This document shows, in pieces, positions 8,781-17,381 of a DNA stretch of 64,000 nucleotides (its first letter is position 1; each line of letters begins with the position of its first letter). This DNA comes from Cellulomonas fulva (GTDB lineage Bacteria > Actinomycetota > Actinomycetes > Actinomycetales > Cellulomonadaceae). The notes beneath the pieces are model-generated. The model was not told the DNA's origin and did no database searches. It saw nothing but the letters and a program-made list of their open reading frames with translations. The DNA lies in contig NZ_JAHBOH010000001.1 in assembly GCF_018531375.1 (NCBI RefSeq), positions 806,001-870,000 of the forward strand. Direction: 5' to 3'. The position numbers and the translations under genes were made by a program.

Positions 8781-9209
8781 ATGGCGAGGGAGCTGAGAGC
8801 ACGCAGACGGCGGGGGAGCCGACCGGCACGGCGCGTCCTGCCCGTGCGCACCGTGACCGGCACGCGGCTGGCGACCGTCACGGTCCTGGCGCCCGCGCCG
8901 CAGGCGGGCACGTTCGCGCGCGAGTGGGGCGTCGCGTACCTCGCCTCCGACGAGCACGGCCGTGCCCTGGGCCGGCGCACCGCCTGGTGCGGCGCCGAGG
9001 CGGACGCGCGCGAGCTCCTCGGGGCCAGCGCCGGGCAGCCCGGGGTCCACGCGCCGACGCTGGTGCACCGGTGGGTCTCCGCGGAGCGCACGGGTGAGCC
9101 GGAGCCCCTGCCCGACCCGTGGGAGGTCGTCGACACGCTCGTCTCCGCGCTCGCGCGCGCCACGGGCCAGCAGGAGGCCGTCGTCCGGCTCGGCATCGGC
9201 GTCGCCTGA
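8781..9209 (+). CDS. Hypothetical protein
   Basis: A 142-residue soluble protein that I do not recognise. It starts with an Arg-rich stretch, then has a mixed alpha/beta body with AREWGVAYLASDEHGRALGRRTAW and a C-terminal region ending LGIGVA. There is no signal peptide or membrane segment. Codon usage (G/C third positions) is normal for the window, which argues that it is a real gene. The start is the ATG at 8781; a weak GGCGAGGGAG follows rather than precedes it, so the exact start is uncertain. Confidence 0.5.
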   Translation: MARELRARRRRGSRPARRVLPVRTVTGTRLATVTVLAPAPQAGTFAREWGVAYLASDEHGRALGRRTAWCGAEADARELLGASAGQPGVHAPTLVHRWVSAERTGEPEPLPDPWEVVDTLVSALARATGQQEAVVRLGIGVA

Positions 9210-9228
9210 CCGCCCTGGGGGGACACCA

Positions 9229-9244
9229 TGTGACCTAGATCACA
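9229..9244. promoter_or_regulatory. CRP/GlxR-type cAMP-receptor site
   Basis: TGTGACCTAGATCACA is an exact match to the TGTGA-N6-TCACA form and to the actinobacterial GlxR pattern TGTGANNTANNTCACA. It lies 20 bp after the stop of the preceding gene and 225 bp before the I36-type inhibitor gene, which it may control. Confidence 0.7.
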
Positions 9245-9468
9245 TCAGTCGCCCGTGACATCGCTGGGGGCCCAGCGGATGTAGGGGTAGCAGGACGGCA
9301 CCGGAGGGGGACGTCGTCCGCTGCGCGGGCGCGGGAGACAAGGGGCCTCTCGCGCTCGCGCGTTCACGTCACGCCGGCGCCGCCGCGTGAATCACCCTGA
9401 CAGGGCAGGTCGGGAGGGCCGGTTGACGTACACGCGACTGTCGGCTCGGCCTGGAATGATGCAGGGTC

Positions 9469-9885
9469 ATGAGCCCCTTCCTCCCGATCCGGGCGAATCG
9501 CCCCGCCGTCCTGGTCCTCCTCGCCGCGCTGCTGGCGCTGGGTTGGGCCGCGGGTCCGACGAGCCCGGCTGCGGCGGCCGACGACGCGGTGAGCGCGGAC
9601 GGCGGCGTGGGCATCGCGAGCATCGGGCAGTGCCCGTACGGGCACGTCTGCGTGTGGTCCTCGGCGAGCTTCGGGGGAGCCTTCGCGTCCACGGAGTCCC
9701 GCTCGTGGGAGGCCACGAACATCGACACGGCACGCTCGCTGCGCAACCGGTCGGTCTACGCCGCACGGGTGTTCGCCGACTCGGACGGCACGGGGAGCTG
9801 GACCTGCATCCCGCCCGGCGCGGTGCGCAGCAGCACCTCGGTCGCGGCCGGATCGATGCGTCTGCTCGTGACCACCTCCTGCTGA
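9469..9885 (+). CDS. Secreted peptidase-inhibitor family I36-type protein
   Basis: A 138-residue exported protein. A Sec signal peptide (hydrophobic core AVLVLLAALLALGWAAG, cleavage near AAAA-DD, ~residue 37) precedes a small domain with CPYGHVCVWSSASFGG. That is the cysteine/aromatic pattern of Streptomyces SMPI-like metalloprotease inhibitors with a beta/gamma-crystallin-like fold, and further cysteines follow (WTCIPP and a C-terminal Cys). The family includes inhibitors and many proteins of unknown role; inhibition is not shown here. A GlxR-type site lies upstream. The start is the ATG at 9469 after GCAGGG. Confidence 0.75.
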   Translation: MSPFLPIRANRPAVLVLLAALLALGWAAGPTSPAAAADDAVSADGGVGIASIGQCPYGHVCVWSSASFGGAFASTESRSWEATNIDTARSLRNRSVYAARVFADSDGTGSWTCIPPGAVRSSTSVAAGSMRLLVTTSC

Positions 9886-9906
9886 GCACGGCCTGCGGGG
9901 GCTGCC

Positions 9907-11046
9907 GTGCGGCGGGATGACGAGGGGCGGCCCGCCGACGACGTCGCGTACCTGCGGGCCGTCCTCGGCGCGCCGGCGGACGCGACCGCGGGTGTCGAGC
10001 CCGAGGACGCGTACGACGAGGCGCGCGACGGCGCCGTCCTCGCGCGCGTCCTCGGCTCCGGCCGCCTGCACGTGGTCACCGCGACCCGGGTCACCGCGAC
10101 CGGACGTGCGCGCGGACGCCAGACCACCCGGAGGCTGACCCTCGCCGTCGCCGCGTGCGTCGTCGCGGTCCTCGGGATCGTGATCGGCCCGATGATCGGC
10201 TCGCAGGGTCCCGCGCTCGCAGCCGAGCCGCCGATGCTGCACTACACGCAGGGCGCGCCCCAGGCCGTCGTCGCCGGCGGCGGCGCTCCCGCGCGCGACG
10301 CGCTCCTGGAGCTCGCGGACACCGCCGCTGCACGCCTCGACCCCGTGCCCGCCGCGGACGAGACGGTGCAGCGGGTCGAGACGCTCAACTGGTTCACCAG
10401 CCGCATGGTCGACGAGGACGACGAGCTCACGACCTTCAACTCCCCGGTCCACCGGACCACCTGGGTCGCCGCCGACGGCGCCTTCCGCGGCGACGAGGTC
10501 CGGGGCGGCGGGTTCGAGCACTCCGGCAGCCTGGTGCTGCCGCGGGGGGTCGACGAGGAGGAGACGCGCTCCCAGGACGACCTGCCCGCGGGCACGGCGC
10601 AGCCCGACGCGGTCGACGTGCTGCCCCGCGAGCCGGCCGCGCTGCGGGAGGCCCTGCTCGCCTTCTACCCCGACGGCGTGTGCGACGGCATCGCGGCCAC
10701 CCGCTGCGTGGCGGACCAGTACGCCGAGCTCGCGACCCAGCTCGTGGTCCCGGGGCAGGTCGACGCGGCGTTCTGGGCCGCGCTGTCCGAGGACGACGCG
10801 GTGCGCTCGCTCGGCGAGGTCGTCGACCGGCAGGGCCGGACCGGCGAGGCGTTCGCGTACGTCGGCAGCGAGGACGGCGACCTCTGGACCGTCGGCGTCC
10901 TGATCGCCGACCCCGAGAGCGGGCGGCTGATCGGCACCGAGTCGGTGCGCCGCGACCCCGCGGAGTTCGGCGCCAGGCCGGTGGTCGACGCGGTCCGCGT
11001 GCTGGTCTCGAGCGCCTGGGTCCCGGCGATCGGCGCCAACCCGTAG
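9907..11046 (+). CDS. CU044_5270-like membrane-anchored protein
   Basis: A 379-residue protein with a ~75-residue cytoplasmic N-terminus, one transmembrane segment (LTLAVAACVVAVLGIVIGPMIG, about residues 78-99) and a large outer domain. This layout resembles the actinobacterial CU044_5270 proteins, which are often partners of ECF sigma factors. No sigma factor or anti-sigma gene is adjacent, so a regulatory role is not supported. The GTG start is 21 bp after the inhibitor gene's stop on the same strand, so the two may be co-transcribed. Confidence 0.55.
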   Translation: MRRDDEGRPADDVAYLRAVLGAPADATAGVEPEDAYDEARDGAVLARVLGSGRLHVVTATRVTATGRARGRQTTRRLTLAVAACVVAVLGIVIGPMIGSQGPALAAEPPMLHYTQGAPQAVVAGGGAPARDALLELADTAAARLDPVPAADETVQRVETLNWFTSRMVDEDDELTTFNSPVHRTTWVAADGAFRGDEVRGGGFEHSGSLVLPRGVDEEETRSQDDLPAGTAQPDAVDVLPREPAALREALLAFYPDGVCDGIAATRCVADQYAELATQLVVPGQVDAAFWAALSEDDAVRSLGEVVDRQGRTGEAFAYVGSEDGDLWTVGVLIADPESGRLIGTESVRRDPAEFGARPVVDAVRVLVSSAWVPAIGANP

Positions 11047-11076
11047 CGCAGCGGGTCCGTGCCCAGGCCCGTCGCA

Positions 11077-11694
11077 CTACAGCACGGTGAAGCCCGGGGG
11101 CAGGGCGGCACGCCCGGTCGCGGCCAGCAGCAGCGCACCCGCGCGCCCGTCCTCGACCGCGAGGTCGGCCACCACGCGCAGCGCCTGCGCGGCGGCGGCT
11201 GCGGGCGGCTCCGGCTCGTCCGTCTCGCCGAGCGCCGCGACCAGGTCGAGCGTGTGGACCACGAGCTCGAACGTCCGGGTCGGCAGGTAGTCGGCCAGCC
11301 GCATGCCGCCGGCCAGCGTGGTCAGGGTCTGCGTGCCGGGGGTCCCGTCGAGCAGGGCGACGACGCGCGTGGCGATCCTCGCGACCTCGTCGGCCGGGTC
11401 GTCCCCGAGCGCGCGGCCGGCCGCACGGCCGCGCTCGGCGACCTCCTCACCGGCCGACATCGAGCGCGTCGCCCGGTAGTACGCCGCCGTGCTGGGCACG
11501 TCGACCGTCGTCGCGGGCACCTGCAGGTACTGCTCCACGGTGAGCAGCGAACGGCTGGTGTGCCCGACGAGCGCGCGCACGTCCCAGACGCCGAGCCCCG
11601 GCGCCTCCCACCGCCCCCCGACCCGGGCCACCGTGCGCACGTACCACCCGGCGGCCTCGGCGAACGTCGTCCGCGTCGCTGACCAGCTCTCCAT
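11077..11694 (-). CDS. DinB/maleylpyruvate isomerase N-terminal domain protein
   Basis: A 205-residue protein of the mycothiol-dependent maleylpyruvate isomerase/DinB-like four-helix superfamily. Recognisable elements are FAEAAGWYVRTVARV, the helix with LVGHTSRSLLTVEQYL, and the metal-site-like TRTFELVVHTLDLVAAL with a conserved His. In actinobacteria these proteins use mycothiol as cofactor, but substrates are mostly unknown. The ATG at 11694 is chosen because the domain begins there (MESWSATRTTF); a longer in-frame ORF adds only a basic low-complexity stretch. Confidence 0.75.
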   Translation of the reverse strand: MESWSATRTTFAEAAGWYVRTVARVGGRWEAPGLGVWDVRALVGHTSRSLLTVEQYLQVPATTVDVPSTAAYYRATRSMSAGEEVAERGRAAGRALGDDPADEVARIATRVVALLDGTPGTQTLTTLAGGMRLADYLPTRTFELVVHTLDLVAALGETDEPEPPAAAAAQALRVVADLAVEDGRAGALLLAATGRAALPPGFTVL

Positions 11695-11796
11695 CTGCGC
11701 AGCATAGGAACCGCCACGCCCGGGCCGCGACGGTCGCCACGCGCGCTGGCGCGGGAGTGGCACCGCCGTCGCGCGGGCAGCGGGACCGACGTCGTG

Positions 11797-12417
11797 TCAG
11801 CCGCGCGCGCGGCGCCCGGTGGCGGCCTCGGCGACGACGTGGGCGATCCGCGTCTCGCGCGTCGCGTCGCGGGCCGCGCTGACGATCCACCACAACATCT
11901 GCTTGCGGGCGCTGGGCGGGAAGCGGTCCCAGTGCTGCCGGGCCTCCGGGGCGCCGTCGAGCGCGGCCGCGAGCTCGGGCGGCTCGACGAGGTCCTCGAC
12001 CTGGTCGGAGATCGTCCACCAGCCGTTGGCGATCGCGGCGTCGATCGCCGACCTGCCGCCCGCGGTCATCAGGCCGCGCCGCTCCATCTCGGCGGCGCGC
12101 TCGCGGTTGAGCCGGGTCCACGCGCTCTTGGCGCGCCGGGGCGTGAACAGCTGCAGGCCGCGGTCCTCGTCGAGGACGGTGGTCGTCGAGTCGATCCACC
12201 CGAAGCAGATGGCCTCCTCCACCGCGTCGGGATAGGGGCACCGCGGCCGGCCGGTGGGCGTGCGCCACGAGCAGAGCCAGACGCCGCGGGCCGTGCCGGC
12301 GTGCTCCGTCAGCCAGTCGCGCCACTGCGCACGACTCTCCACGTGGACGACCGGGTAGTCGAACTTCCACGTCGCGGGGTGGTCGGAGACGGGCGGCACG
12401 GCGTCGTCGGTGGTCAT
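11797..12417 (-). CDS. YdeI/OmpD-associated (OmdA) family protein
   Basis: A 206-residue cytoplasmic protein of the YdeI/OmdA family, linked in other bacteria to stress or bacteriocin resistance, with no known chemistry. Family marks are the N-terminal region with WRDWLTEHAGTARGVWL, then AICFGWIDSTTTVLD and FTPRRAKSAWTRLNRERAAEM. The C-terminal domain includes FPPSARKQMLWWIVSAARDATRETRI. The ATG overlaps the stop of the upstream WYL regulator by 4 nt (ATGA), so the two are translationally coupled. Confidence 0.85.
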   Translation of the reverse strand: MTTDDAVPPVSDHPATWKFDYPVVHVESRAQWRDWLTEHAGTARGVWLCSWRTPTGRPRCPYPDAVEEAICFGWIDSTTTVLDEDRGLQLFTPRRAKSAWTRLNRERAAEMERRGLMTAGGRSAIDAAIANGWWTISDQVEDLVEPPELAAALDGAPEARQHWDRFPPSARKQMLWWIVSAARDATRETRIAHVVAEAATGRRARG

Positions 12418-13391
12418 CGTTCCTCCGGGGCGGGCGCATCGGACAGGTGGCGGGCGAGCTGGTCGACGAGGACGACGAGCCGCGGCGGGTCGACCACGGT
12501 CAGCGGGGCGACCAGGGCGATCCGGGCGACGGTGAGGGCGAGGCGGCCCTCGTCCTCACCGCGGACGCGGATCGTGGTCGTCCGGGCGCGCTGCTCGACG
12601 ACGCTGTGCTCGACCCAGCGGAGCACGTCCGCGAGGTCGGCGGGCGCGGCGCGCACGACGAGCGTCGCCTCGGTGTCCCGCGGGGTCGAGCCGATCGCAC
12701 GGGCGACGACGAGCGCGGCGTCACCCCCGGGGACCTCGCGCGGCACGAACCGTCGGCCCTCGAGGCGCGGTTCCCGCAGGCGGTCGAGCCGGAACGTGCG
12801 CCAGTCGTCGCGGTCCCGGTCCCACGCGACGAGGTACCAGCGCCGACCCGCGGTGACGAGCTGGTACGGCTCCACGACCCGTTCGGCGTCGTCGCCGTCG
12901 CCGCGCCGGTAGCGGAAGCGCACCAGCTCGTGGTCACGGCACGCGGCGGGGAGCACGCCGAGCGCCTCGGGGTCGACGAGCTCGTCGTCGGTCCGCGGCA
13001 CCGAGGAGACGCGCGACCGGAGCGCGGACACCCGGCCGCGCAGCCGCTGCGGGAGGAGCGCCTCGATCGTCGTCACCGCGCGGAGCGAGGTCTCCGCCAT
13101 GCCGTCGATCGCGGCCTCGGCCGCGTACCGCAGCCCGACGGTGACGGCGACCGCCTCTTCGTCGTCGAGGACCAGCGGCGGCAGGTGCGCGCCCACCGCG
13201 AGGCGGTAGCCGCCGTACCGACCGGGGACGGCGTCGACCGGGTACCCGAGGTCGCGGAGGCGGTCGAGGTCGCGCCGCAGCGTGCGCTCGGTCACCCCGA
13301 GGGTGGCCGCGAGCTCGGCGGACTTCCGGAGGCGGTGGCTCTGCAGCAGCGAGAGCAGCGCCAGCACCCTGCCGGTCGGATCGTGCTGCAC
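12414..13391 (-). CDS. WYL-domain helix-turn-helix transcriptional regulator (YafY type)
   Basis: A 325-residue DNA-binding regulator. The N-terminal winged HTH (residues ~1-60, LAATLGVTERTLRRDLDRLRDLG) is of the DeoR/YafY type. The WYL domain follows (~140-215), with the signature GRRWYLVAWDRDRDDWRTFRLDR, and a WCX C-terminal extension closes the protein. WYL domains sense small ligands or nucleic acid. It is first in a two-gene unit with the OmdA-like gene and diverges from the epoxide hydrolase across 106 bp, so control of both is the simplest reading; no operator is obvious. Confidence 0.88.
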   Translation of the reverse strand: MQHDPTGRVLALLSLLQSHRLRKSAELAATLGVTERTLRRDLDRLRDLGYPVDAVPGRYGGYRLAVGAHLPPLVLDDEEAVAVTVGLRYAAEAAIDGMAETSLRAVTTIEALLPQRLRGRVSALRSRVSSVPRTDDELVDPEALGVLPAACRDHELVRFRYRRGDGDDAERVVEPYQLVTAGRRWYLVAWDRDRDDWRTFRLDRLREPRLEGRRFVPREVPGGDAALVVARAIGSTPRDTEATLVVRAAPADLADVLRWVEHSVVEQRARTTTIRVRGEDEGRLALTVARIALVAPLTVVDPPRLVVLVDQLARHLSDAPAPEER

Positions 13392-13497
13392 GTCTCGAGT
13401 CTGGCAGCCGACCCGGACATCTTCCGTCCACGTTCCTTCCTACCGTCCGGAGGACCGACCGATCCGACGCGTGATCGGCCCGAACGAAGGCATCGAG

Positions 13498-14436
13498 ATG
13501 ACGCTCCCGACGACGCTGTACCCCTTCCCCGAGCCCGTGACGGTCCCCGTCAACGGCATCCACCTGGAGGTGTTCGAGGCCGGCCGCGAGAACGCGGGCC
13601 GGCCTGTCGTGCTGTGCCACGGCTGGCCGGGGCTCGCCCAGTCCTGGCGCGAGCAGGTGCCGGCGCTCGTCGCCGCCGGCCACCACGTGATCGTCCCGAA
13701 CCAACGAGGCTTCGGCGGCTCGTCCCGGCCGGCCGACGTGACGGCGTACGACCTCGAGCACCTCACCGCGGACCTCGTCGGTCTGCTCGACCACTACGGG
13801 TACGCGTCAGCCGACTTCGTCGGCCACGACTGGGGCGCGATGGTCGTGTGGGGGCTCGCGCTGCTGCACCCGGAGCGCGTCCGGCGGATCGTCAACCTGA
13901 GCCTGCCGTACCAGGAGCGCGGCGACGTGCCGTGGATCGAGGGCATGGAGGCGGCACTCGGCGGCAACTTCTACTTCGTCCACTTCAACCGGCAGCCGGG
14001 CGTGGCCGACGCCGTCCTCGAGGCGAACACCGAGCGGTTCCTCCGCAACCTCTACCGGACGCACCGGGACCCCGCCCCGCCGGGGCCGGGGATGGTGATG
14101 ATCGAGCTCGCCCTGGCCGAGAAGCCGACGGGGGAGGCCGTGCTGACCGAGTCCGAGCTCGAGGTCTTCGCCGCCGCATTCGCGCGCTCGGGCTTCACCG
14201 GCGGCATCAACTGGTACCGCAACCTCGACCGGAACTGGCGCGCGCTCGCCGAGGTGGACCCGATCGTCCACCACCGCGTGCTCATGATCCACGGCTCCCG
14301 CGACGAGGTGCGCCCCGCGGAACGCCTCACCGACGTCGTGCCGAACGCCGAGGTCGTGGTGCTCGACAGCGGGCACTGGATCCAGCAGGAGCGCCCGCAG
14401 GAGGTGAACCGCGCGATCGCCGACTGGCTCGCGTAG
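13498..14436 (+). CDS. Epoxide hydrolase (alpha/beta hydrolase fold)
   Basis: A 312-residue soluble hydrolase that would open epoxides to diols. HGWPG (41-45) supplies the oxyanion hole, GHDWGA places the nucleophile at D111, and the catalytic His is H293 in DSGHWIQQ. A cap region lies between them with tyrosines (e.g. GGINWYRN) that could be the epoxide-polarising residues. Asp rather than Ser as nucleophile separates it from esterases; haloalkane dehalogenase is the main alternative. ATG 13498 is chosen for CGAAGG at good spacing; a GTG 27 bp upstream is possible. It diverges from the WYL regulator. Confidence 0.85.
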   Translation: MTLPTTLYPFPEPVTVPVNGIHLEVFEAGRENAGRPVVLCHGWPGLAQSWREQVPALVAAGHHVIVPNQRGFGGSSRPADVTAYDLEHLTADLVGLLDHYGYASADFVGHDWGAMVVWGLALLHPERVRRIVNLSLPYQERGDVPWIEGMEAALGGNFYFVHFNRQPGVADAVLEANTERFLRNLYRTHRDPAPPGPGMVMIELALAEKPTGEAVLTESELEVFAAAFARSGFTGGINWYRNLDRNWRALAEVDPIVHHRVLMIHGSRDEVRPAERLTDVVPNAEVVVLDSGHWIQQERPQEVNRAIADWLA

Positions 14437-14488
14437 ACGCGCCGGCGCCCCCCCCCCGCGCGTCAGCCTCAGCGCCGAGCACACCTCG

Positions 14489-14529
14489 GGATCGGGCGTG
14501 TACGCACGCTGGACGTACACGCCCGATCC
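14489..14529. terminator. Perfect 16-bp hairpin between convergent genes
   Basis: Arms at 14489-14504 and 14514-14529 (GGATCGGGCGTGTACG and its complement) with a 9-nt loop, followed on the plus strand by GTCGTCTTTC. It lies between the ends of the epoxide hydrolase and the DUF1684 gene, as expected for a bidirectional terminator. A run of ten C lies just upstream at 14448-14457. Confidence 0.75.
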
Positions 14530-14598
14530 GTCGTCTTTCCCGATACGACCCGCCCTCAGGCCCGGGACGCGGAGCGCCCACGGAGGTGCGTCGCGCGC

Positions 14599-15234
14599 TC
14601 AGGCCCAGGCGCGCTCGCCGACCGGCACCGGCGCGTCCAGCGTGTTCGCGGACGTCGCAAGCGGGCAGGCCCACCGGTCGTCGTAGGCGCAGGAGGGGTT
14701 GTAGGCGAAGTTCAGGTCGACGACGAGGCGTGCACCCGCGGAGCCCAGGTCGGCACCCTTCACGGTGTCCAGGACATACCGGCCGCCGCCGTAGGTGCCG
14801 CCCGCCGTCCCGGCCAGCGCGTCCTTGACGGGCAGGAACAGCCCGCCGCCGTAGCTGCGCAGCGCCCACACCGCCAGAGACCCGAGGCCGTCCAGGCGGA
14901 CGGTGCCGATCCGCTCGTACGGCACGACGCCGTCGGTACCGGTCGGCACCTCCAGGCGCTCGCTCGTCGCGGGCTCGAGCACGGTCTCGAACCGGTACGC
15001 CGGGTCGTAGCCGGCCACGTCCAGGCCGACGAACCCGGCCCGCTCGGCCGGGCTGAGCGGCGAGGCCGGGTGGTGGCCCAGCAGCGCGTCGCGGCGGCGC
15101 ACCCACTCCGCGTGCGCGGCCGCCGGGTCGTCCGCGGCCAGGCGGCGCACGTCGGCGTAGGTCGCGGCGACCTCGCGTCGCCAGTCGACGACGTCCAGGG
15201 CCTCGGTCGCTGCGGACACCTCTGCGCTCGGCAT
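14599..15234 (-). CDS. DUF1684 domain protein
   Basis: A 211-residue protein of the DUF1684 family, found in many actinobacteria and of unknown function. The diagnostic C-terminal block is present: DLNFAYNPSCAYDDRWACPL followed by Asn. The family also conserves YGGGLFLPVKDALAG and the glycine-rich turn TYGGGRYVLDTVKG, both here. No signal peptide is seen. It ends in front of the hairpin at 14489-14529. Confidence 0.85.
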   Translation of the reverse strand: MPSAEVSAATEALDVVDWRREVAATYADVRRLAADDPAAAHAEWVRRRDALLGHHPASPLSPAERAGFVGLDVAGYDPAYRFETVLEPATSERLEVPTGTDGVVPYERIGTVRLDGLGSLAVWALRSYGGGLFLPVKDALAGTAGGTYGGGRYVLDTVKGADLGSAGARLVVDLNFAYNPSCAYDDRWACPLATSANTLDAPVPVGERAWA

Positions 15235-15289
15235 GGCTCCACCCTCGCACCTCGTCGCCGGGCGCGCGGGGTCGCGGTGTGACGGCCCG

Positions 15290-15679
15290 TCAGGACGGCG
15301 GCTCCGGCAGGGCGTCGAAGACGCGCTTCCTCAGGAGCTCGTACTGCTCGCGGTGGTACCGCGGGGCGTCGGGCGGGCGGATCACGACCGTGCCCCCCAC
15401 CACCGACTCCTCCGGGAGGAACTGGTCGGCGGTCAGGTCCAGGTCCGTCCCGTCCGGCAGGCGGTTCCAGTAGTGGTGGCCGACCTGCGCCCCGTCGACG
15501 TGCACCTCGGCGAGCACCAGGTCACCGCCGAGGACGTCCTGGACGACGAGTGCCGTCATCCCGCACTGGTCGCGTGAAGGACGCTGCGGGTCCCACTCCT
15601 CCGCCATGTGGGGGTAGCAGGTGTCGGGACCCCAGGCGGCCAGGAAGTGGCGGCGCAGCTCGTCGGCGGTGATCGTCAT
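15290..15679 (-). CDS. YunG-like protein
   Basis: A 129-residue protein resembling the YunG family of small uncharacterised proteins. It has TCYPHMAEEWDPQRPSRDQC and GMTALVVQDVLGGDL near the N-terminus, then HHYWNRLPDGTDLDLTADQF. A Cys in the QCGMTAL block, a His (HHYWN) and an Asp (DLDLTADQF) suggest a papain/transglutaminase-like fold, but catalysis is not shown. The ATG at 15679 gives the expected N-terminus. It stands alone, on the same strand as DUF1684. Confidence 0.7.
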   Translation of the reverse strand: MTITADELRRHFLAAWGPDTCYPHMAEEWDPQRPSRDQCGMTALVVQDVLGGDLVLAEVHVDGAQVGHHYWNRLPDGTDLDLTADQFLPEESVVGGTVVIRPPDAPRYHREQYELLRKRVFDALPEPPS

Positions 15680-15726
15680 GCCGGCATCGTGGCAGCGACC
15701 ACCGACACGCCGCCCTCGCTCGTCGC

Positions 15727-16382
15727 TCAGAGCGAGACGGGGAAGGGGCCGCGTCCGGGGACGCCGGGGGGCCAGCCGGTGCGGCCGAGGCCCGCGAGGA
15801 CGGCCTCGTCGTCGCCGAACGCCTCGGGGAGCGCGTGCTCCGCGATCGCCTCGAGGGTGCGCCGGGCCAGCGCGGCCCCCGTCGGCGGCGCGCCGCCGAC
15901 GTCGAGGTCGAGCTGGTGGACCGCCACCTCGACCACCCAGGTCGCGATCATGTCTCCCCTGGTCAGCACCTTGTCCTGGAAGGAGACGGCGCCTCGGCGG
16001 CGCTCGTGACCGCGGCGACGGCGCGCCCGGTCGAGTCCGCGAGGTGCCGGACCGCCGCGCGCGGCCTCCCGTACGCGGACGCGGTCCGGCGCAGCCACAT
16101 CACGTGCGGCACCACGTCCTCGTCGCGGTCGTCGGGGTGGCTCCCCCAGTAGCCGGCGGCGTCGTGGTCCGGCGGGGCGGTCGACGGCGTCGCCAGGTCG
16201 GCCGCCATCTCGTCGAGGCCTGCGCGCACGTGCACCAGCAGGTCGAGCCGGCTCCAGCCGCGGCAGCGCGAGGGATCGAGCAGCTCGAGGTCGCTCAGCG
16301 CCTCGCAGGCCGCCAGGAACTCGGCCGCCTGGGCGACGAACAGCTCCCGCGCCTCGTCGAGCGGGACGGTCAACGCCTCCAT
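15727..16382 (-). pseudogene. Frameshifted DinB/maleylpyruvate isomerase-like gene
   Basis: Two overlapping minus-strand frames each hold half of one protein. The first (16382 to ~15990) gives LFVAQAAEFLAACEALSDLE, a helix with LLVHVRAGLDEMAADLA, and later AAVTSAAEA. The second frame, from about 15988 down to 15727, continues with AVSFQDKVLTRGDMIATWVV and EVAVHQLDLDVGG, the normal second half of this family. Adding one base between GAGGC and GCCGTC (near 15987) restores a ~217-residue protein. The break is a true inactivating frameshift or a base-call error; a slippage site is not evident. The last stop is at 15727. Confidence 0.75.
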
Positions 16383-16418
16383 GAGCGGCAGCCTAGGCCG
16401 CGGACATGCTGTCGGGCG

Positions 16419-17375
16419 TCAGCTGTTCTCGGCCCGTCCGGCGCGCCAGTAGCCCATGAACGCGACGGCCTTGCGGTCGATGCCGCGGTCGGCGACCAGG
16501 TGGCGGCGCAGGCCGCGGATGACGGCGGACTCGCCCGCGAGCCAGGCGTAGACGGGCGCGGCCTCGCGCAGGGACCGGTGGGTGGCGTGGTCCACGGGCA
16601 CCTCCCACACGTCGTCGTCGCCGTTCGCGGCCCACGGGACCTCGGTCAGCTCGGCACCGGCGCCCTGGGGCAGCACGCGCGCGGCGGCCTCGCGGACGGC
16701 GGGGTCCAGGAACGTGCCGTGGGCGGCGCCGTCGCGGCCGAGCCAGCGGACGGTCACGCCGGCGGGTGCGGCCAGGTCGATGCGGTCGTCGGAGCGCGGC
16801 ATCTCGATGAGGGCCTCGCCCCGGGCGTCCGCGGGCAGGCGCTCCAGGATGTTCGCGATGGCCGGCAGGGCGGTCTCGTCGCCGGCGATGAGGAACTGCT
16901 CGGTCCGCAGCGGCGGCACGAAGTCCACGCCGCCGTGCGCGCCCGCCGCGTCCGCGTTCGGACCGAGGACGACGAGCTGGTCCCCGACCTGTGCCCGGCC
17001 CGCCCAACGGGAGGCCGGGCCGTGGTCGCCGTGCAGCACGATGTCGACGTCCAGCTCGCGCTGGTGCTGCCGCACACCCCGGGCGGTGTAGGTGCGCATG
17101 GGGTGCCGGCGGTCGTCGGGCAGCGCCCGCCACGTGCCGTACCAGTCGCCGGACTGCGTGAGGTCCAGCAGCTCGGCGTAGCCGCAGTCGAGCGGGAGGA
17201 AGAACTTGATGCGCTGGTCGAACCCGTTGTCCGCGAACTTGTGCAGGTCGTCGCCCGCGAACGTCACGCGCAGGACGCTCGGGCACAGCCGCTGGAGGCT
17301 GCGCACCGTCACCGCGAAGGTGCGGAACGCGGGCTCCGTGCGGGCCTGAGCCTCGGTCTCGGTCGTCGCAGTCAC
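16419..17375 (-). CDS. Siderophore-interacting protein (ferric-siderophore reductase, ViuB/SIP family)
   Basis: A 318-residue flavoprotein that releases iron from imported ferric siderophores by reduction in the cytoplasm. The FAD-binding domain has the family motif MRTYTAR, preceded by the SVLRVTFAGDDLHKF strand pair. The C-terminal NAD(P)H-binding-like domain contains LIAGDETALPAIANILERL and the terminal AWLAGESAVIRGLRRHL and VAFMGYWRAG blocks. GTG at 17375 is chosen over a TTG at 17396 because the TTG lies inside the iron box and a TACAGT -10 element sits 7 bp before the GTG, implying a leaderless message. Expected to be repressed by a DtxR/IdeR-type protein in high iron. Confidence 0.93.
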   Translation of the reverse strand: MTATTETEAQARTEPAFRTFAVTVRSLQRLCPSVLRVTFAGDDLHKFADNGFDQRIKFFLPLDCGYAELLDLTQSGDWYGTWRALPDDRRHPMRTYTARGVRQHQRELDVDIVLHGDHGPASRWAGRAQVGDQLVVLGPNADAAGAHGGVDFVPPLRTEQFLIAGDETALPAIANILERLPADARGEALIEMPRSDDRIDLAAPAGVTVRWLGRDGAAHGTFLDPAVREAAARVLPQGAGAELTEVPWAANGDDDVWEVPVDHATHRSLREAAPVYAWLAGESAVIRGLRRHLVADRGIDRKAVAFMGYWRAGRAENS

Positions 17376-17381
17376 GCGGAC

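Noticed and set aside
9423..9460. TTGACG and GAATGAT as a -35/-10 promoter before the I36-type gene
   Set aside because: The spacer is about 25 bp, too long for a standard promoter; I kept only the CRP/GlxR-type site.
12414..14436. WYL regulator with OmdA-like gene and epoxide hydrolase as a phage-defence system
   Set aside because: WYL proteins occur in defence islands, but no nuclease, helicase or other defence effector is present nearby; a small metabolic or stress cluster is simpler.
14448..14457. Run of ten C as a phase-variation tract
   Set aside because: It lies between genes after a stop codon, not in a promoter spacer or coding frame.
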